64,000 bases of DNA from Bacteroidota bacterium (GTDB taxonomy: Bacteria; Bacteroidota; Bacteroidia; Bacteroidales; Cfx3-03), in the NCBI GenBank assembly GCA_013390605.1, contig JACAUB010000001.1, positions 4,313,516 to 4,377,515 on the forward strand, written 5' to 3'. The position numbers and the translations under genes are program-made. Below are positions 1-10,237 of the stretch, one piece after another. Each line of letters opens with the position of its first letter. Positions within the stretch are counted from its first letter, which is position 1. The notes beneath the pieces were generated by a model, which saw only the letters and a program-made list of their open reading frames with translations, searched no databases and had not been told where the DNA came from.

Positions 1-180
1 TATAATACGGAGTAAATACGGTTCAGATACGGTATTGGGGTAAATTATAGCATGATTGTCAGAACGTGTTTAAATGAAATTCGATTGATGTTGGAGGATT
101 GATTTGTTTACCAGACAAAAATATTTTCTACGCATCAGCACAAAGATAGTATGACTTTTAATGATGCCGATTTGTGTGTA

Positions 181-236
181 TAAAAAAGTAAAACCTCTCT
201 TTTTTATTCACCAGATGCAAACAAAAAAGAGAGGTT
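181..236 (-). terminator. Rho-independent terminator after the GH106 gene
   Basis: A perfect 14-bp inverted repeat (192-205 and 223-236) encloses a 17-nt loop. Read on the minus strand, the second arm runs into a T-rich tract (about 181-191). It lies 43 bp past the GH106 stop codon, so it probably ends the PUL 1 transcript. Positions 1-180 hold no gene that I can recognise. Confidence 0.75.
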
Positions 237-278
237 AAAAAATATTATTTACAAAAACACTGAAAATACGAAATTTGT

Positions 279-3200
279 TTATTTCTGAATTTCAGCTATT
301 TCCTGATGTATAAAAGTAACCTTCACGGGTCCGATTAAACCTGATTCGCGCAATAACTTTTCGGAATCTACTGTTTCATACTTCTTGACATTTGTTTTAG
401 TGAGTCGTTGTTCTATCGGCAACTTACTATCGCCAATCAAGCGATTAGGCCACAAGTTTACAACTTCAACTTCTAACTCATTATTACCTGGTTTTACAAA
501 CTGCGTGATATCAAATTGGAAAGGTGCGCTCCACTTTACAGCCATCTTATTTCCATTAATGGTGATGGATGCCATTTCGAGTACATTTCCTAAATCGAGT
601 ACTGCTTTTGTTCCTCGCAAATTGTCAGCATTTACTGCAAAGCTCTTTTTATATACAGCCGTTCCGGAATAATACTTAATCCCTTTGTCTTCAAATTGTG
701 TCCACGACTTTAACGCATCAACTTTTACATGATCCGGACCACCCCATTTGGGATCAAAATAGAGATCCCATTTATCTGAAAGTGATATTAGTGGATTTGC
801 CGACTTAAGGCTACTCTTTTTGACTTTTCCATCAGACCAGGTAAGTAAATAATCGCCAGGCTCAAATAAGGTAGACGAAACTTTACTACCTGTTTTAACA
901 ACCTCTATGTATTGTTGATCAACTCCCTTAAACTGATTGTCTGGAAAGAGTTTCTTTCCATCCTTTTCAATTTTAGTAATATGGGTGGCTTTATAGGCCT
1001 TCCTGAAAACAATGAATTGAGACCCCTCGGGTTCCAGGTTAAGCGGAACAATAGTTTGTCCGTTTTCTTCTCTGTAGGTCAATATCTCTTTTGTTTTTCC
1101 TGTCATTGGATCCCATAACTCAGGAACCATGCCGCTAACTCTGAATTTACACTCTACCTGTTCATAGCGATCGGGTAAAGAGGTTAAATAACGGAATTCG
1201 AAATCGTTGATTCCTTTTCGTCCAAAACGGTTTACAACAAAATATATATCCATCTTATCACTGGTACGATGAATATAATCGATACCGGTATTAGCTTGTG
1301 TACTGGTAAATTCAAGGTCTGGTTTTACTTTCATCCCGGCCAGAACAGCATTGACCTCTTTACCCCATACCACTTTTCCTTTACCATAGTTATTCTCGGT
1401 AGTCTTTATACCATCAATTGAGCCCCACATACGCGAAGCAATAGCATTTACCTCCTTGTCACTCTCTGGAAAGTTGGTAAGACCCGTAGCTTTTAAAGGA
1501 CGGGGAGCTATGATTGTTAATCCACCTTTTACTAATGTTTCTATTTTACGTAAAACCTCTAAGTCTATGGCTGTTTCTGATGGAAGCACCAATAGTCGAT
1601 AGCTCATTCCATCAGGGAATGTCACTTTATTATTTTTTACAGACATTCTATTTACAATAGCGTCTTTTGAGCATTTATCCCAATCATAACCAAAAGCCAG
1701 ATCTTTTACATCTTCTTTCAGAAAGACGAAATTAGGAACATCATCGCCATAATAATAAAGCACATCGGCTACAAAGAGTCCTTGCGAAAGCATATAGGTA
1801 CATCTATCGAGATAGCTGATAAAGTCGCCTGCTTGTTTCCACCAGGTAACGTTAGGGTTCATGTGGGTTCCGGCAAAGTATTCATTTCCTGGAAGGCCAA
1901 ATTCCTTTGGAGAAGAGCTGAAGGTATGCCATACAATTCTATTTACACCCGAACAGAATACACGGTCGATGTTTGATTTTAGATCTCGGGGCGAGCGTTC
2001 CCACTGAGGACCTATTGAAGTGGGGCCTTCGGCGGCAACAAATCTTTTTCCGTTGGTATGTGCAACGCAAGCACTTTGTTTTACAGCCAGCCGTTCAGCA
2101 TCTTTTATTCTATGTGTATTGGCCGTAGCCCAAAACTCTCCTTGGGGAAAATCGCTAATAGCCATCACCTTCAGTGCATCAACCGGTGCTGAATGAGGTC
2201 CTCCCGATTCAGGATGAATACCCATGCCATGTTGATGAGCCAGATCACTAAATAGTTGATAATGATAAGCAACAATACAATCGCCTATTGTTTGGCGATA
2301 GTCATGGAGAAATCGGTCTGACTGTTCTACACTCTCAACTACCCTGCCAGCAAGAACCGGTAGATAGGGCGTTAAATCATATCCTCTGAATTTTTTAAAC
2401 TCATTAGCAAAGTTGTTAGTCCAACCTACATTACCCATTTCCCAGCTATCTGTCTGAAGAAAATGGACACTCGTTCCTACCGATTGAGCAGTAGTAATTA
2501 ATGGAAGTATTACATCATCACTAAATTTTTTAAAAGCAACCGGACTTAAATGATCTACTGAAAGCCCTTCCCATCCATCACTGTTTGTTGAAGTCATAGC
2601 TCCGGTACAGGTCCAACCATATCTGATAATGGTCCATTCACCTTCGGGAGCATTCCATGATAAAATGCCATTATTGAATTTATCTGTGAGATCAATTATT
2701 TCTGATTTCCTGATGCTTTTAACCTTTTCGGCATCAGCATATTCATCACGCAATTTATACAGTGGATAAACGCCTTTCATTCCAAAATCTTCATTAAAAG
2801 ATTTCAATCCCCAATATTTGATGGCCTTATCCTTAAGGGGGAAGTTTGTTTCAGGTTGTTTGAATGCCTGAACAATAATATCTTTATATAATAATTTGGT
2901 TTCAGGTTGAGGAAGGCTTATTTGTATTGTTTTCCCTCCCTGAACTTTAGTTTCAGAAAAAACGATTTTCTTTAATGCCAATTCAGGAGTTATAGTAGGA
3001 CCACCGGGATTCCATCCACTTTGAACGTTTACGCTTAACTCTATTCCTAATCGTTGGGCTTCTTTTACGGCATGCTTATATAGTTCCATCCATTCAGGAC
3101 TCATAAACACAGGGCCTGCTTTTGTCTTTATGGCGACCTGGTAGTTAGAACTACCGGCATCTACAATAGAAGCCCCTCCGTATCCATTAGCTTTCATTTG

Positions 3201-3413
3201 TTCCAGATCGCGTGTTATCGATTCTTTCGTAGCCATGCTATTTAACCACCACCAATAACAACGTAGACGTGAATCATTGGGAGGCGTTACAAAACCCTTA
3301 TTCATCAAGTTATAGTCAACTGCATGGGTTGTGAGCAATGAATAATTCTGGCTTTGAGCTGAAACCATGAAGTAGCCAGACAAAATAACGAAGGTGAGTA
3401 GTAATTTTAACAT
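279..3413 (-). CDS. GH106-type alpha-L-rhamnosidase, secreted
   Basis: This 1044-residue protein is probably a family GH106 alpha-L-rhamnosidase that removes rhamnose from rhamnogalacturonan-type pectin. It starts with a Sec signal peptide ending near residue 20 (VSAQ). The N-terminal segment at about residues 45-80 (PPNDSRLRCYWWWLN, then a DLEQMKANGYGG stretch) is typical of GH106. A galactose-binding-like beta-sandwich lies near the C terminus (about 890-1030), and the length matches the family. It is the last gene of the sigma-FecR-SusC-SusD-GH106 run and is followed by a strong terminator. The start ATG at 3413 directly begins the signal peptide. The family call rests on pattern recognition. 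Catalytic acids were not mapped, and the exact linkage cleaved is inferred. Confidence 0.82.
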   Translation of the reverse strand: MLKLLLTFVILSGYFMVSAQSQNYSLLTTHAVDYNLMNKGFVTPPNDSRLRCYWWWLNSMATKESITRDLEQMKANGYGGASIVDAGSSNYQVAIKTKAGPVFMSPEWMELYKHAVKEAQRLGIELSVNVQSGWNPGGPTITPELALKKIVFSETKVQGGKTIQISLPQPETKLLYKDIIVQAFKQPETNFPLKDKAIKYWGLKSFNEDFGMKGVYPLYKLRDEYADAEKVKSIRKSEIIDLTDKFNNGILSWNAPEGEWTIIRYGWTCTGAMTSTNSDGWEGLSVDHLSPVAFKKFSDDVILPLITTAQSVGTSVHFLQTDSWEMGNVGWTNNFANEFKKFRGYDLTPYLPVLAGRVVESVEQSDRFLHDYRQTIGDCIVAYHYQLFSDLAHQHGMGIHPESGGPHSAPVDALKVMAISDFPQGEFWATANTHRIKDAERLAVKQSACVAHTNGKRFVAAEGPTSIGPQWERSPRDLKSNIDRVFCSGVNRIVWHTFSSSPKEFGLPGNEYFAGTHMNPNVTWWKQAGDFISYLDRCTYMLSQGLFVADVLYYYGDDVPNFVFLKEDVKDLAFGYDWDKCSKDAIVNRMSVKNNKVTFPDGMSYRLLVLPSETAIDLEVLRKIETLVKGGLTIIAPRPLKATGLTNFPESDKEVNAIASRMWGSIDGIKTTENNYGKGKVVWGKEVNAVLAGMKVKPDLEFTSTQANTGIDYIHRTSDKMDIYFVVNRFGRKGINDFEFRYLTSLPDRYEQVECKFRVSGMVPELWDPMTGKTKEILTYREENGQTIVPLNLEPEGSQFIVFRKAYKATHITKIEKDGKKLFPDNQFKGVDQQYIEVVKTGSKVSSTLFEPGDYLLTWSDGKVKKSSLKSANPLISLSDKWDLYFDPKWGGPDHVKVDALKSWTQFEDKGIKYYSGTAVYKKSFAVNADNLRGTKAVLDLGNVLEMASITINGNKMAVKWSAPFQFDITQFVKPGNNELEVEVVNLWPNRLIGDSKLPIEQRLTKTNVKKYETVDSEKLLRESGLIGPVKVTFIHQEIAEIQK

Positions 3414-3460
3414 ATCAACTTAAATATAAATGTAAAAATACACAAACGATTGAATATGAT

Positions 3461-3492
3461 AACAGGGACAACTGTTTAAAGCTGTCCCTGTT
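3461..3492 (-). other. Intercistronic hairpin between susD and GH106
   Basis: A 10-bp perfect inverted repeat (3461-3470 and 3483-3492) with a 12-nt loop lies in the 114-bp gap between susD and the GH106 gene. No T tract follows on the minus strand. It is more likely an mRNA-stabilising or processing stem that sets different levels of susCD and enzyme than a full terminator. Confidence 0.5.
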
Positions 3493-3527
3493 AAAATAAC
3501 TTATTATTAATTTCAATAAAATATAGA

Positions 3528-5300
3528 CTATCTGCCGGTCCAACCAGGGTTCTGATCTAGCTTCACATCTTTATTTGCATCTATAACAGTCTGAGGAATA
3601 GGCCATAGATTATAGTTAAATGTTAAAGAAGTTTGAGCCTCAGGCCAGAAAGCATACTTTTTAATACGGTCAACAGCAATTGTACCGCCCATACGAAGAA
3701 GGGTATTCCAACGACACTCTTCATAAACAAGTTCGCGAGCACGCTCGTCAAGGATCGTTTTAAAGTTATCATCCATATCAGCAGCTGTAACCATATAAGT
3801 ACACTGTGCACGACTTCTCAACAGATTAATATCGGCCGCGGCACCTGCTTTGTCACCACTACGTTGTTTAGCTTCTGCACGTAGTAAAATTGTTTCAGGC
3901 AGACGGATAAAGTAGTCATCACGGAACAGATTACTCATATTTTCACCATCAGCTACGCCGGTATACTTATCAACTGCAATTTTACATGATACAGGATAGT
4001 CAAGACTTTGATCAGCCTGATTATCATATAAAACGGACCAGGGAATAGGTTTGTTATAGTATGGAGAGCTTGGTACATTGCCATAGAATGTTCTACGGTA
4101 AACAACATCTGAGTTTCTCATATCAGTACCCCATTTGCCAGAATAAACGCTATCACGAGTGTACATTGTTGGCATAATCTGAGAGATACCACGTCCGCCC
4201 GCATCAGCAAGTGTTCCGGTTATGTGAGCAGGTGCACCATTTCTGAAAACTGGCCCATAAGTACGTGAATAAGGTAATTTGCTTCTTGCATCCTCTGCTC
4301 TGTATGCGGCATAATCAATCTGCATTGCCCAAATGCATTCTCTATTTCCATCCTGATAGTTTACACTACCTTCCTGAAACAGATCCCAATAATAATTAGG
4401 CGTTTGCACTTGTGTATTAAATAACTGGGCAGCACTTAAGACTCCATTATTATAAAGAGGAATACCTATCGTTGCTTCGCTCTTTCTTCCCCCGAATCTT
4501 GCTTTCATCAGACCATAAGTTCCACCATCAATAACCTTATTGCCATAAGCAATAGAACTTGTAAATGCAGTCTGAGCATCGGTAGCTTTACCATCAGCAA
4601 CTAACTGTGTGCCTAAAGCCAAGTAAAGTTCGCATAAATTATGTTGACAAGCACCTTTTACAAGACGTCCACCAACTACTGTTGTTTCAGGAAGGTCACC
4701 TTCAATTGCTAAAAGTTCAGTAATCGCAAATTGATAGGTTTCAGCACGTGTTGCACGTTTAAAGTCGAAACGAGCAGTTTTTGAAATATCGGTTACAATA
4801 GGTACACCTCCAAAAAGTTCAGCAAGGTTGCGATAAGCAAAAGCTCTAAAAAAACGAGCCTGTGCAATTGCATAAGCCTTATCGCTTGCCGAGGCCCATG
4901 TGATAGTGGATAGATTTGCAGAATAGATTGCTAGATTTGCTTTAGCAATGACTTGATACCATGCAGTATATATACTGTAAAATATTCCATTATCAGGGTT
5001 GATCGTACCATAATTATTAAAGGTATTACCACGTCGGATACTAGGAACATCAAACATATCGGTACCATTACCACGGAAAACAAAAGTCCAGGCTTGTTCA
5101 GTAGGGTTAGCCCACATATCTCTTAATTGAGAATAGATAGCAACTATTGCCTGATCAACCTGTGCCGAAGTAGAAAAAGCATTGTTTACCGTATAAAAGG
5201 TCGTGGGTGTCTCTTTTAAGAAATTATCATCTTTGCAGCTAATTACTCCAAATAAGAGAACAAATAACCAAATGTATTTTTTATATATAAATTTTTTCAT
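3528..5300 (-). CDS. SusD/RagB-family glycan-binding lipoprotein (PUL 1)
   Basis: This 590-residue outer-membrane lipoprotein is the surface glycan-binding lid of the SusC transporter encoded next to it. A lipobox (LFGVISC) puts the lipidated Cys at about residue 22. The body has the SusD pattern: an N-terminal helical TPR-like region (DQAIVAIYSQLRDM, then ARFFRAFAYRNLAELFGGVPIV near residues 145-165) and the C-terminal ERARELVYEECRW and WPIPQTVIDAN motifs. The start lies 19 bp after the susC stop codon, so the two are co-transcribed. Family assignment is secure. The bound glycan is not known, but the downstream GH106 points to a rhamnose-containing substrate. Confidence 0.95.
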   Translation of the reverse strand: MKKFIYKKYIWLFVLLFGVISCKDDNFLKETPTTFYTVNNAFSTSAQVDQAIVAIYSQLRDMWANPTEQAWTFVFRGNGTDMFDVPSIRRGNTFNNYGTINPDNGIFYSIYTAWYQVIAKANLAIYSANLSTITWASASDKAYAIAQARFFRAFAYRNLAELFGGVPIVTDISKTARFDFKRATRAETYQFAITELLAIEGDLPETTVVGGRLVKGACQHNLCELYLALGTQLVADGKATDAQTAFTSSIAYGNKVIDGGTYGLMKARFGGRKSEATIGIPLYNNGVLSAAQLFNTQVQTPNYYWDLFQEGSVNYQDGNRECIWAMQIDYAAYRAEDARSKLPYSRTYGPVFRNGAPAHITGTLADAGGRGISQIMPTMYTRDSVYSGKWGTDMRNSDVVYRRTFYGNVPSSPYYNKPIPWSVLYDNQADQSLDYPVSCKIAVDKYTGVADGENMSNLFRDDYFIRLPETILLRAEAKQRSGDKAGAAADINLLRSRAQCTYMVTAADMDDNFKTILDERARELVYEECRWNTLLRMGGTIAVDRIKKYAFWPEAQTSLTFNYNLWPIPQTVIDANKDVKLDQNPGWTGR

Positions 5301-5319
5301 CTCTGTTATTGTTAAATGG

Positions 5320-8300
5320 TTAGAAACTTATGTTTGCACCAAATGAGTAAGTTGTTGGAACAGGATATGTATTTGCTCCCACGGTAGTACCTGTTTCAGG
5401 ATCACCGCCAACCCATTTTGTATAGGTTCCAAGGTTCTTAGCACTAAAGAATACCTTCATGGATTTTATATTTACATATTTAAGCCACTTTGGTTCAAGT
5501 GAGTAAGAGAGGGATAAATCCTGAATTCTGACAAATTGTTGACTCATAAGTCCAAGAAAACGTCCATCACCAGAAAAAGTAGCTGAAGGATAGGTATTAC
5601 TCATATTTGTAGCAGTCCAATAAGGTTTGGAGATCATGTTATCATTAAAACGACCTGTCCCCGAAGTCATATAAGCAGAGGTATTACTCCTCTTATAATA
5701 ACCATTTCCACCAAATGTACCAGTAAGCATTACATACAGTTCGAAATTTTTGTATGATACGCTATTACTCATATTTAAACGGAAGTTTGGTACAGTATAC
5801 CCCAGAATCTTTCTGTCGGCTGCTGTAATCTTACCATCGCCATCCTGATCTTTATACTTAGGATCACCTGGTTTTGCGCTTGTTGCTGCAATATATGTAG
5901 CATCAGCAGCCTGAACAATTCCAATCTGTTCATATCCATAAATAGCACCCAATGATTTGCCAATAAATAGATTATTTACAAGATCATCCTGTTCTTTTCC
6001 GGTAATAGGATCTTTTCCGTAAAGATGAGCTACCTTATTTCTGTTCTGCCAGAATGTAACTGAAGTATTCCATTTCCAATCCTTCGATTGATAGTTGACA
6101 GATCGAACAGTTAACTCAATACCATGGTTATCTATCTCACCTAAAGATGTTAAGATAGTTGTAAATCCTGTCATAACAGGAATATTACGTTTAAAAATCT
6201 GATTCGTTGTCTTAGAGAAATAAAGATCCATATCAACAAACAGACGGTTGTTTAACCAGGCCGATTCAAAACCTGTATTGTAAGATTCTGTAGTTTCCCA
6301 TCCAAGACCAGAATTACCCAAAGTGCTTTGAACCAATCCGTAATTAATCGTTGCTCCAGTATTGGAATATTCATACCTTGCATCACCTGCTGCACTATTT
6401 AAAATAGTAGACAGTGTAGCATAAGGACCAACACCCTGATTACCATTCTGTCCCCATGCAAGTTTAAGTTTCAGGTTTTTTAAAGGCTCGAAATTCTTAA
6501 GAAACTCTTCGCTTGATATTTTCCATGCACCACCTATGGCTGCAAAATTTCCCCACTTTTTATCGGCTCCGAATACGGAAGCACCATCGTGACGATATGA
6601 ACCGGTTAAGAAATATTTTTCATTATAAGAATAACTCAAACGGCCAAGATAACCAATATTAGATCTCTCGTTAGCATCGAGATTCACCTTCTGAATAGTT
6701 GCTTTTGATAACCCCCACATGTTCAAAGCAGTGTTACCATTAGCTGCAAAATTAGAACCCGTTCCGTTTATGTCATTCCATTTTTGATCATCACGTGTTG
6801 CTACTGCTGTAAGATCAATGCTATGTTTACCAAATGTGTTTTTGTAATTAAGAATATTATCTAACACATAACTTGTGGTAGTCTGGTTGTCGATATTTCC
6901 ATTGGCATTGGTTAAAAAACCCTGAACAACAGAAGGACTATATCTGGTAGTACCAGCTCCCTCAGCTACATAATAATTTTCTTTATAAAAATTACCATAT
7001 TGATCTTTATCTAGATTAGAAAGAAGATTTGAACGAAACGTCAATCCTTTAACCCAAGGAATACTAACAACAGCATACGTATTTAAACGAAAGTTTTGGC
7101 GTATATCTGTATTTGAAGTAGTTCCATCATTAACACCCCATAATGGGTTTATTGAAGATTGAGTATAAGGATATTTTTCCAGATTTCCCTGTGTGTCGCG
7201 ATATTCTACACCATAAGGAGACATGGTTTCGGCAGAACCAATATTGGCAGCAAATCCAGAATAATCTCTTTTTGAGTAACTTGCATCAACGCCAAGCTCT
7301 AACCATGATGTGACTTTTGCATTTACTTTTCCTAAAACAGAAATACGATTGTATTTATCCCCAACAACGATACCTTTATTATCGCTATATGAAGAAGATA
7401 GATAATAGTTTACATTTTCGGCAGCTCCCGAAACGGCAACCTGATAGTCTTGATTTACACCAGTACGTGTTACCTGATCCAACCAAATGGTTTCTTTACC
7501 AGCATTCATATTGGCTAACTCACCGGCTTGCAACCAATTAGTAGCACCAACAGCGTATTGATTACGCGCATTTACAACAGATAACCACTCTGTCGCCTTC
7601 ATCATTACCGGTTTATTTTGCCATGTCTGGAATCCGGTAGAAGTATTAAATGTAATAACCGGCTTACCTGATTTACCTTTCTTAGTAGTAATAGCAATAA
7701 TACCATTAGCAGATCTTGATCCATAAGCTGCTGCTGAAACAGCATCTTTCAAAACATCATAACTAGCAATGTCGTTTGGATTAATATCACTGATGCTACC
7801 TAAATAGATAACCCCGTCTAATACTATCAAAGGAGTGTTTGAGCCATTGATAGAATTCTGGCCACGAATCTGGAAGGTAGGCTCGCCTCCTGCTGAATTG
7901 GTAGCACCAATATTCAAACCAGTTACATTTCCCTTTAGCGCTTCAAGTGCATTAAGGTTTGGTTGCAATGCGATAGGAGAGTTTTCCATTTTAACTGAAG
8001 CAACAGAACCTGTAAAATCTTTCCGTTTTGCAGTACCGTAACCAATTACAATAACCTCGTTTAGCGTGCTGGACTCTGTCTCCATTACAACGTTAATAGT
8101 TGAACGTCCATCAATAGATACTTCTTGCTTTTTTAACCCAATAAACGAAAAGATTAATCCCTTGTCGTTTTCGTTGAGTTGAACAGTATATGAGCCATTT
8201 GCATCGGTTACAACTGCACGAGCAGTCCCTTTTACCAATACCGTTACTCCAACTAAGGATTGACCGTTTTGATCAGTTACCTTACCGGTTACGGTTTTCT

Positions 8301-8682
8301 TTTTCTGTTGAACAATCGGTGATAAAATAACCAGATTATTTTCAACGGTTTTGAAATTAACTCCTGTTTTATTGAATAATGAAGTTAAAATACCGTCGAT
8401 TGTTTTGTTGGATGCATCAAGTTTAATGCTCCTGTTCAGATCGATCTGGTCGTTTCTGTAAAGAAATCTGTATTCAGAATTTTTTTCAATCGTGGCTAAG
8501 ACTTCGCCAACTGTGAAACTCTTTTGAGAGAAATCAATTTTTAAATCCTGAGAATACACTAAAGCGTTGGCTGAGAACATACCAAGCAGTAAAAAAACTA
8601 CGGTGAGTTTCATAATGATCAGGCTTTTTTTAAAATGGGAAGAATTAAACCCACTCCAGAGTAGGAGTACTTTTTTTTTCAT
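5320..8682 (-). CDS. SusC-like TonB-dependent transporter with STN signalling domain (PUL 1)
   Basis: This 1120-residue outer-membrane protein should import oligosaccharides with energy from TonB. In order it shows a signal segment with a long n-region (hydrophobic stretch about 25-44), an STN domain (about 50-120, with FTVGEVLATIEKNSEYRFLYRND), a carboxypeptidase-like regulatory beta-domain (about 130-210), a plug domain (from about 215, with the VIVIGYGTAKR and DFTGSVASV motifs), and the beta-barrel ending in a terminal Phe (FGANISF). The STN domain together with adjacent FecR and ECF sigma genes indicates trans-envelope signalling. Nine A residues follow the start codon. The start codon overlaps an antisense promoter box described separately. 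Confidence 0.95.
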   Translation of the reverse strand: MKKKVLLLWSGFNSSHFKKSLIIMKLTVVFLLLGMFSANALVYSQDLKIDFSQKSFTVGEVLATIEKNSEYRFLYRNDQIDLNRSIKLDASNKTIDGILTSLFNKTGVNFKTVENNLVILSPIVQQKKKTVTGKVTDQNGQSLVGVTVLVKGTARAVVTDANGSYTVQLNENDKGLIFSFIGLKKQEVSIDGRSTINVVMETESSTLNEVIVIGYGTAKRKDFTGSVASVKMENSPIALQPNLNALEALKGNVTGLNIGATNSAGGEPTFQIRGQNSINGSNTPLIVLDGVIYLGSISDINPNDIASYDVLKDAVSAAAYGSRSANGIIAITTKKGKSGKPVITFNTSTGFQTWQNKPVMMKATEWLSVVNARNQYAVGATNWLQAGELANMNAGKETIWLDQVTRTGVNQDYQVAVSGAAENVNYYLSSSYSDNKGIVVGDKYNRISVLGKVNAKVTSWLELGVDASYSKRDYSGFAANIGSAETMSPYGVEYRDTQGNLEKYPYTQSSINPLWGVNDGTTSNTDIRQNFRLNTYAVVSIPWVKGLTFRSNLLSNLDKDQYGNFYKENYYVAEGAGTTRYSPSVVQGFLTNANGNIDNQTTTSYVLDNILNYKNTFGKHSIDLTAVATRDDQKWNDINGTGSNFAANGNTALNMWGLSKATIQKVNLDANERSNIGYLGRLSYSYNEKYFLTGSYRHDGASVFGADKKWGNFAAIGGAWKISSEEFLKNFEPLKNLKLKLAWGQNGNQGVGPYATLSTILNSAAGDARYEYSNTGATINYGLVQSTLGNSGLGWETTESYNTGFESAWLNNRLFVDMDLYFSKTTNQIFKRNIPVMTGFTTILTSLGEIDNHGIELTVRSVNYQSKDWKWNTSVTFWQNRNKVAHLYGKDPITGKEQDDLVNNLFIGKSLGAIYGYEQIGIVQAADATYIAATSAKPGDPKYKDQDGDGKITAADRKILGYTVPNFRLNMSNSVSYKNFELYVMLTGTFGGNGYYKRSNTSAYMTSGTGRFNDNMISKPYWTATNMSNTYPSATFSGDGRFLGLMSQQFVRIQDLSLSYSLEPKWLKYVNIKSMKVFFSAKNLGTYTKWVGGDPETGTTVGANTYPVPTTYSFGANISF

Positions 8683-8839
8683 AACTTTGTAGATGTTAAG
8701 TTAAACCATTAACGATATGCATTGCTTGTGCAAATTATTGATTGATGGTGATCTTTTCGGTGTGCTGTAAATACCGCAAATATTAACAGTACCAGATCGC
8801 GGGAGGTTTACCTTGTAAATCTCCCGTATTTTTATTTTT
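8682..8839 (+). ncRNA. Candidate antisense RNA over the PUL 1 susC leader
   Basis: On the plus strand, opposite to the PUL, a perfect Bacteroidota -7 box (TAACTTTG, 8682-8689) overlaps the susC start codon. A strong T-tract terminator at 8800-8839 faces the same way. Transcription would start near 8696 and end near 8838, giving an RNA of about 140 nt fully antisense to the fecR-susC spacer. No clear TTTG -33 box is visible. The arrangement matches the DonS-type antisense RNAs reported between anti-sigma and susC genes in Bacteroides. The RNA itself is inferred. Confidence 0.55.
8800..8839 (+). terminator. Terminator facing against PUL 1, between fecR and susC
   Basis: A 12-bp stem (8800-8811 with 8815-8826, one G-T wobble) with a 3-nt loop is followed on the plus strand by TATTTTTATTTTT. 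The T tract overlaps the last 8 bases of fecR. On the minus strand, where all nearby genes lie, no T tract follows the stem, so it is directed against the operon. Confidence 0.8.
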
Positions 8840-9959
8840 CTAAAATCTCTTCTGTGCCTCCTTTTTTATTGTCGGTTTGCTTTTTATATCGAATTGAAAT
8901 TTCATTTAATTTCATGTCGTATTCAAACGGTGTGAGTATCTGTAAGTATCTTAAAACCTGATTTATATTTTCCTTCTCGAATTTTCCGGTATATTTAATC
9001 TCTTGCACTTCTGCATCTTCAAAATGAATTTTAACATCGTACCACTGTTCCAGTTTATAAGCTAATGTTGAAAAGCTTTCATTTTTAAAACAGAGTTTTC
9101 CATCTTTCCATGCAACAATGGGGGCTACGTCAACTTTTTGAGCAATCTGTACGATTGGTTCTACCCTTTTTGATATAGCCTTATCTTTTGTTTTGGTGTC
9201 ACTTAGTACAGCTTTATTAAGAATTGCGCCCTCTTTCAAGTATCTGAAAGTTTCATTAGGGTGAATAATAATTTCTTGACTCCCTTTGCCGGGAGCATTG
9301 ATACCAAGAATTGTTATTTTCCCTTTTACCAGAGTAGCTTCGGCAACATCATCATCCTTGTACGCTTTTACATTAAAGGTTGTTCCGTAAACTTTAATAT
9401 TTATGGTAGATGTTCTTACAATAAAAGGTCTGGTTTGATCATGTGTTACATCGAAAAATGCTTCTCCATCAATAAATACAATACGTTGTTTCTGATTAAA
9501 TACAGTAGCATATTTCAGCGTGGTTTTCGCATTCAACCAAACAATAGAGTTATCAGGTAGTGTAACTTTTGTTTTTTGTCCTCCGGGTGAATATATCGTC
9601 GTTAGTGCCCCGTAATTATCATCTTTAATAACGCTTTTCGAAATAATATAACCGCCTAATAATCCTGCAAGTAGAAGTGGAATCATGATTGCAGCAGCAA
9701 TACGATACAGTTTCTTGATCGGCATACTAAAGTATCGGGGAAATTCAAAGTCTTCTTTGAATTCGTTCCATTGCTGAATAGTATCTTCATTAAAATGACC
9801 GGGGAAAGGACGGCCTGCTTTAATGTCTGCGTCTATCTCATTAAACAGCAGTATATGCTCTTCTGATTCGGCAATCCATTCTTCTAAAATCTCCTGCTCA
9901 GAATTAGTAATCTGCTTTTTAAAATATTTATCAAGAAGCTCCCAAGGTAGACGTTCCAT
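8832..9959 (-). CDS. FecR-family anti-sigma factor (PUL 1)
   Basis: This 375-residue inner-membrane protein should hold the neighbouring ECF sigma factor inactive until SusC signals substrate binding. An N-terminal cytoplasmic region (1-85) is followed by one transmembrane segment (about 86-108, AAAIMIPLLLAGLLGGYII). Then come the periplasmic FecR domain (about 120-225, including YSPGGQKTKVTLPDNSIVWLN and GEAFFDV) and a C-terminal DUF4974 domain (about 290-360, LCFKNESFSTLAYKLEQWY). It lies between the sigma gene and susC, the standard order. There is a gap of about 280 bp (9960-10237) to the sigma gene in which I see no other gene. Confidence 0.93.
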   Translation of the reverse strand: MERLPWELLDKYFKKQITNSEQEILEEWIAESEEHILLFNEIDADIKAGRPFPGHFNEDTIQQWNEFKEDFEFPRYFSMPIKKLYRIAAAIMIPLLLAGLLGGYIISKSVIKDDNYGALTTIYSPGGQKTKVTLPDNSIVWLNAKTTLKYATVFNQKQRIVFIDGEAFFDVTHDQTRPFIVRTSTINIKVYGTTFNVKAYKDDDVAEATLVKGKITILGINAPGKGSQEIIIHPNETFRYLKEGAILNKAVLSDTKTKDKAISKRVEPIVQIAQKVDVAPIVAWKDGKLCFKNESFSTLAYKLEQWYDVKIHFEDAEVQEIKYTGKFEKENINQVLRYLQILTPFEYDMKLNEISIRYKKQTDNKKGGTEEILEK

Positions 9960-10237
9960 TTGTAAATAGTTTATATAATGATTCCTTTTCGAGCCTCTCC
10001 CCCATAAAGAAAATCATATTTTTTGAAATATCTTTTAGTGGTGTTGTGAGCTTCTACGATAGATCACTCATCTTATTATTTATCTAAGAATTTAATAAAT
10101 GAAATTCTATCAGTAAAATCCAATATCATTATTCCGATTACCGTGGAAGAGTTGAGGGCCGACCTCTTTTTCAAGCTAAATTCAGCTATCATTAGGAGAT
10201 TTTAAAAAGCGCTGAGAATTAAAATAAAGAATCTGGA

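Noticed and set aside
8671..8679. Run of nine A residues right after the PUL 1 susC start codon, as a phase-variation switch
   Set aside because: A-rich codons after ATG are common in this genome (many genes start ATGAAAAAA). There is no second sign of slippage, so it is treated as ordinary.
10154..10170. Short GAGG/CCTC stem with T tract between the sigma and fecR genes on the plus strand, as a third antisense terminator
   Set aside because: The stem is only 4 bp and no TAnnTTTG box is placed to feed it.
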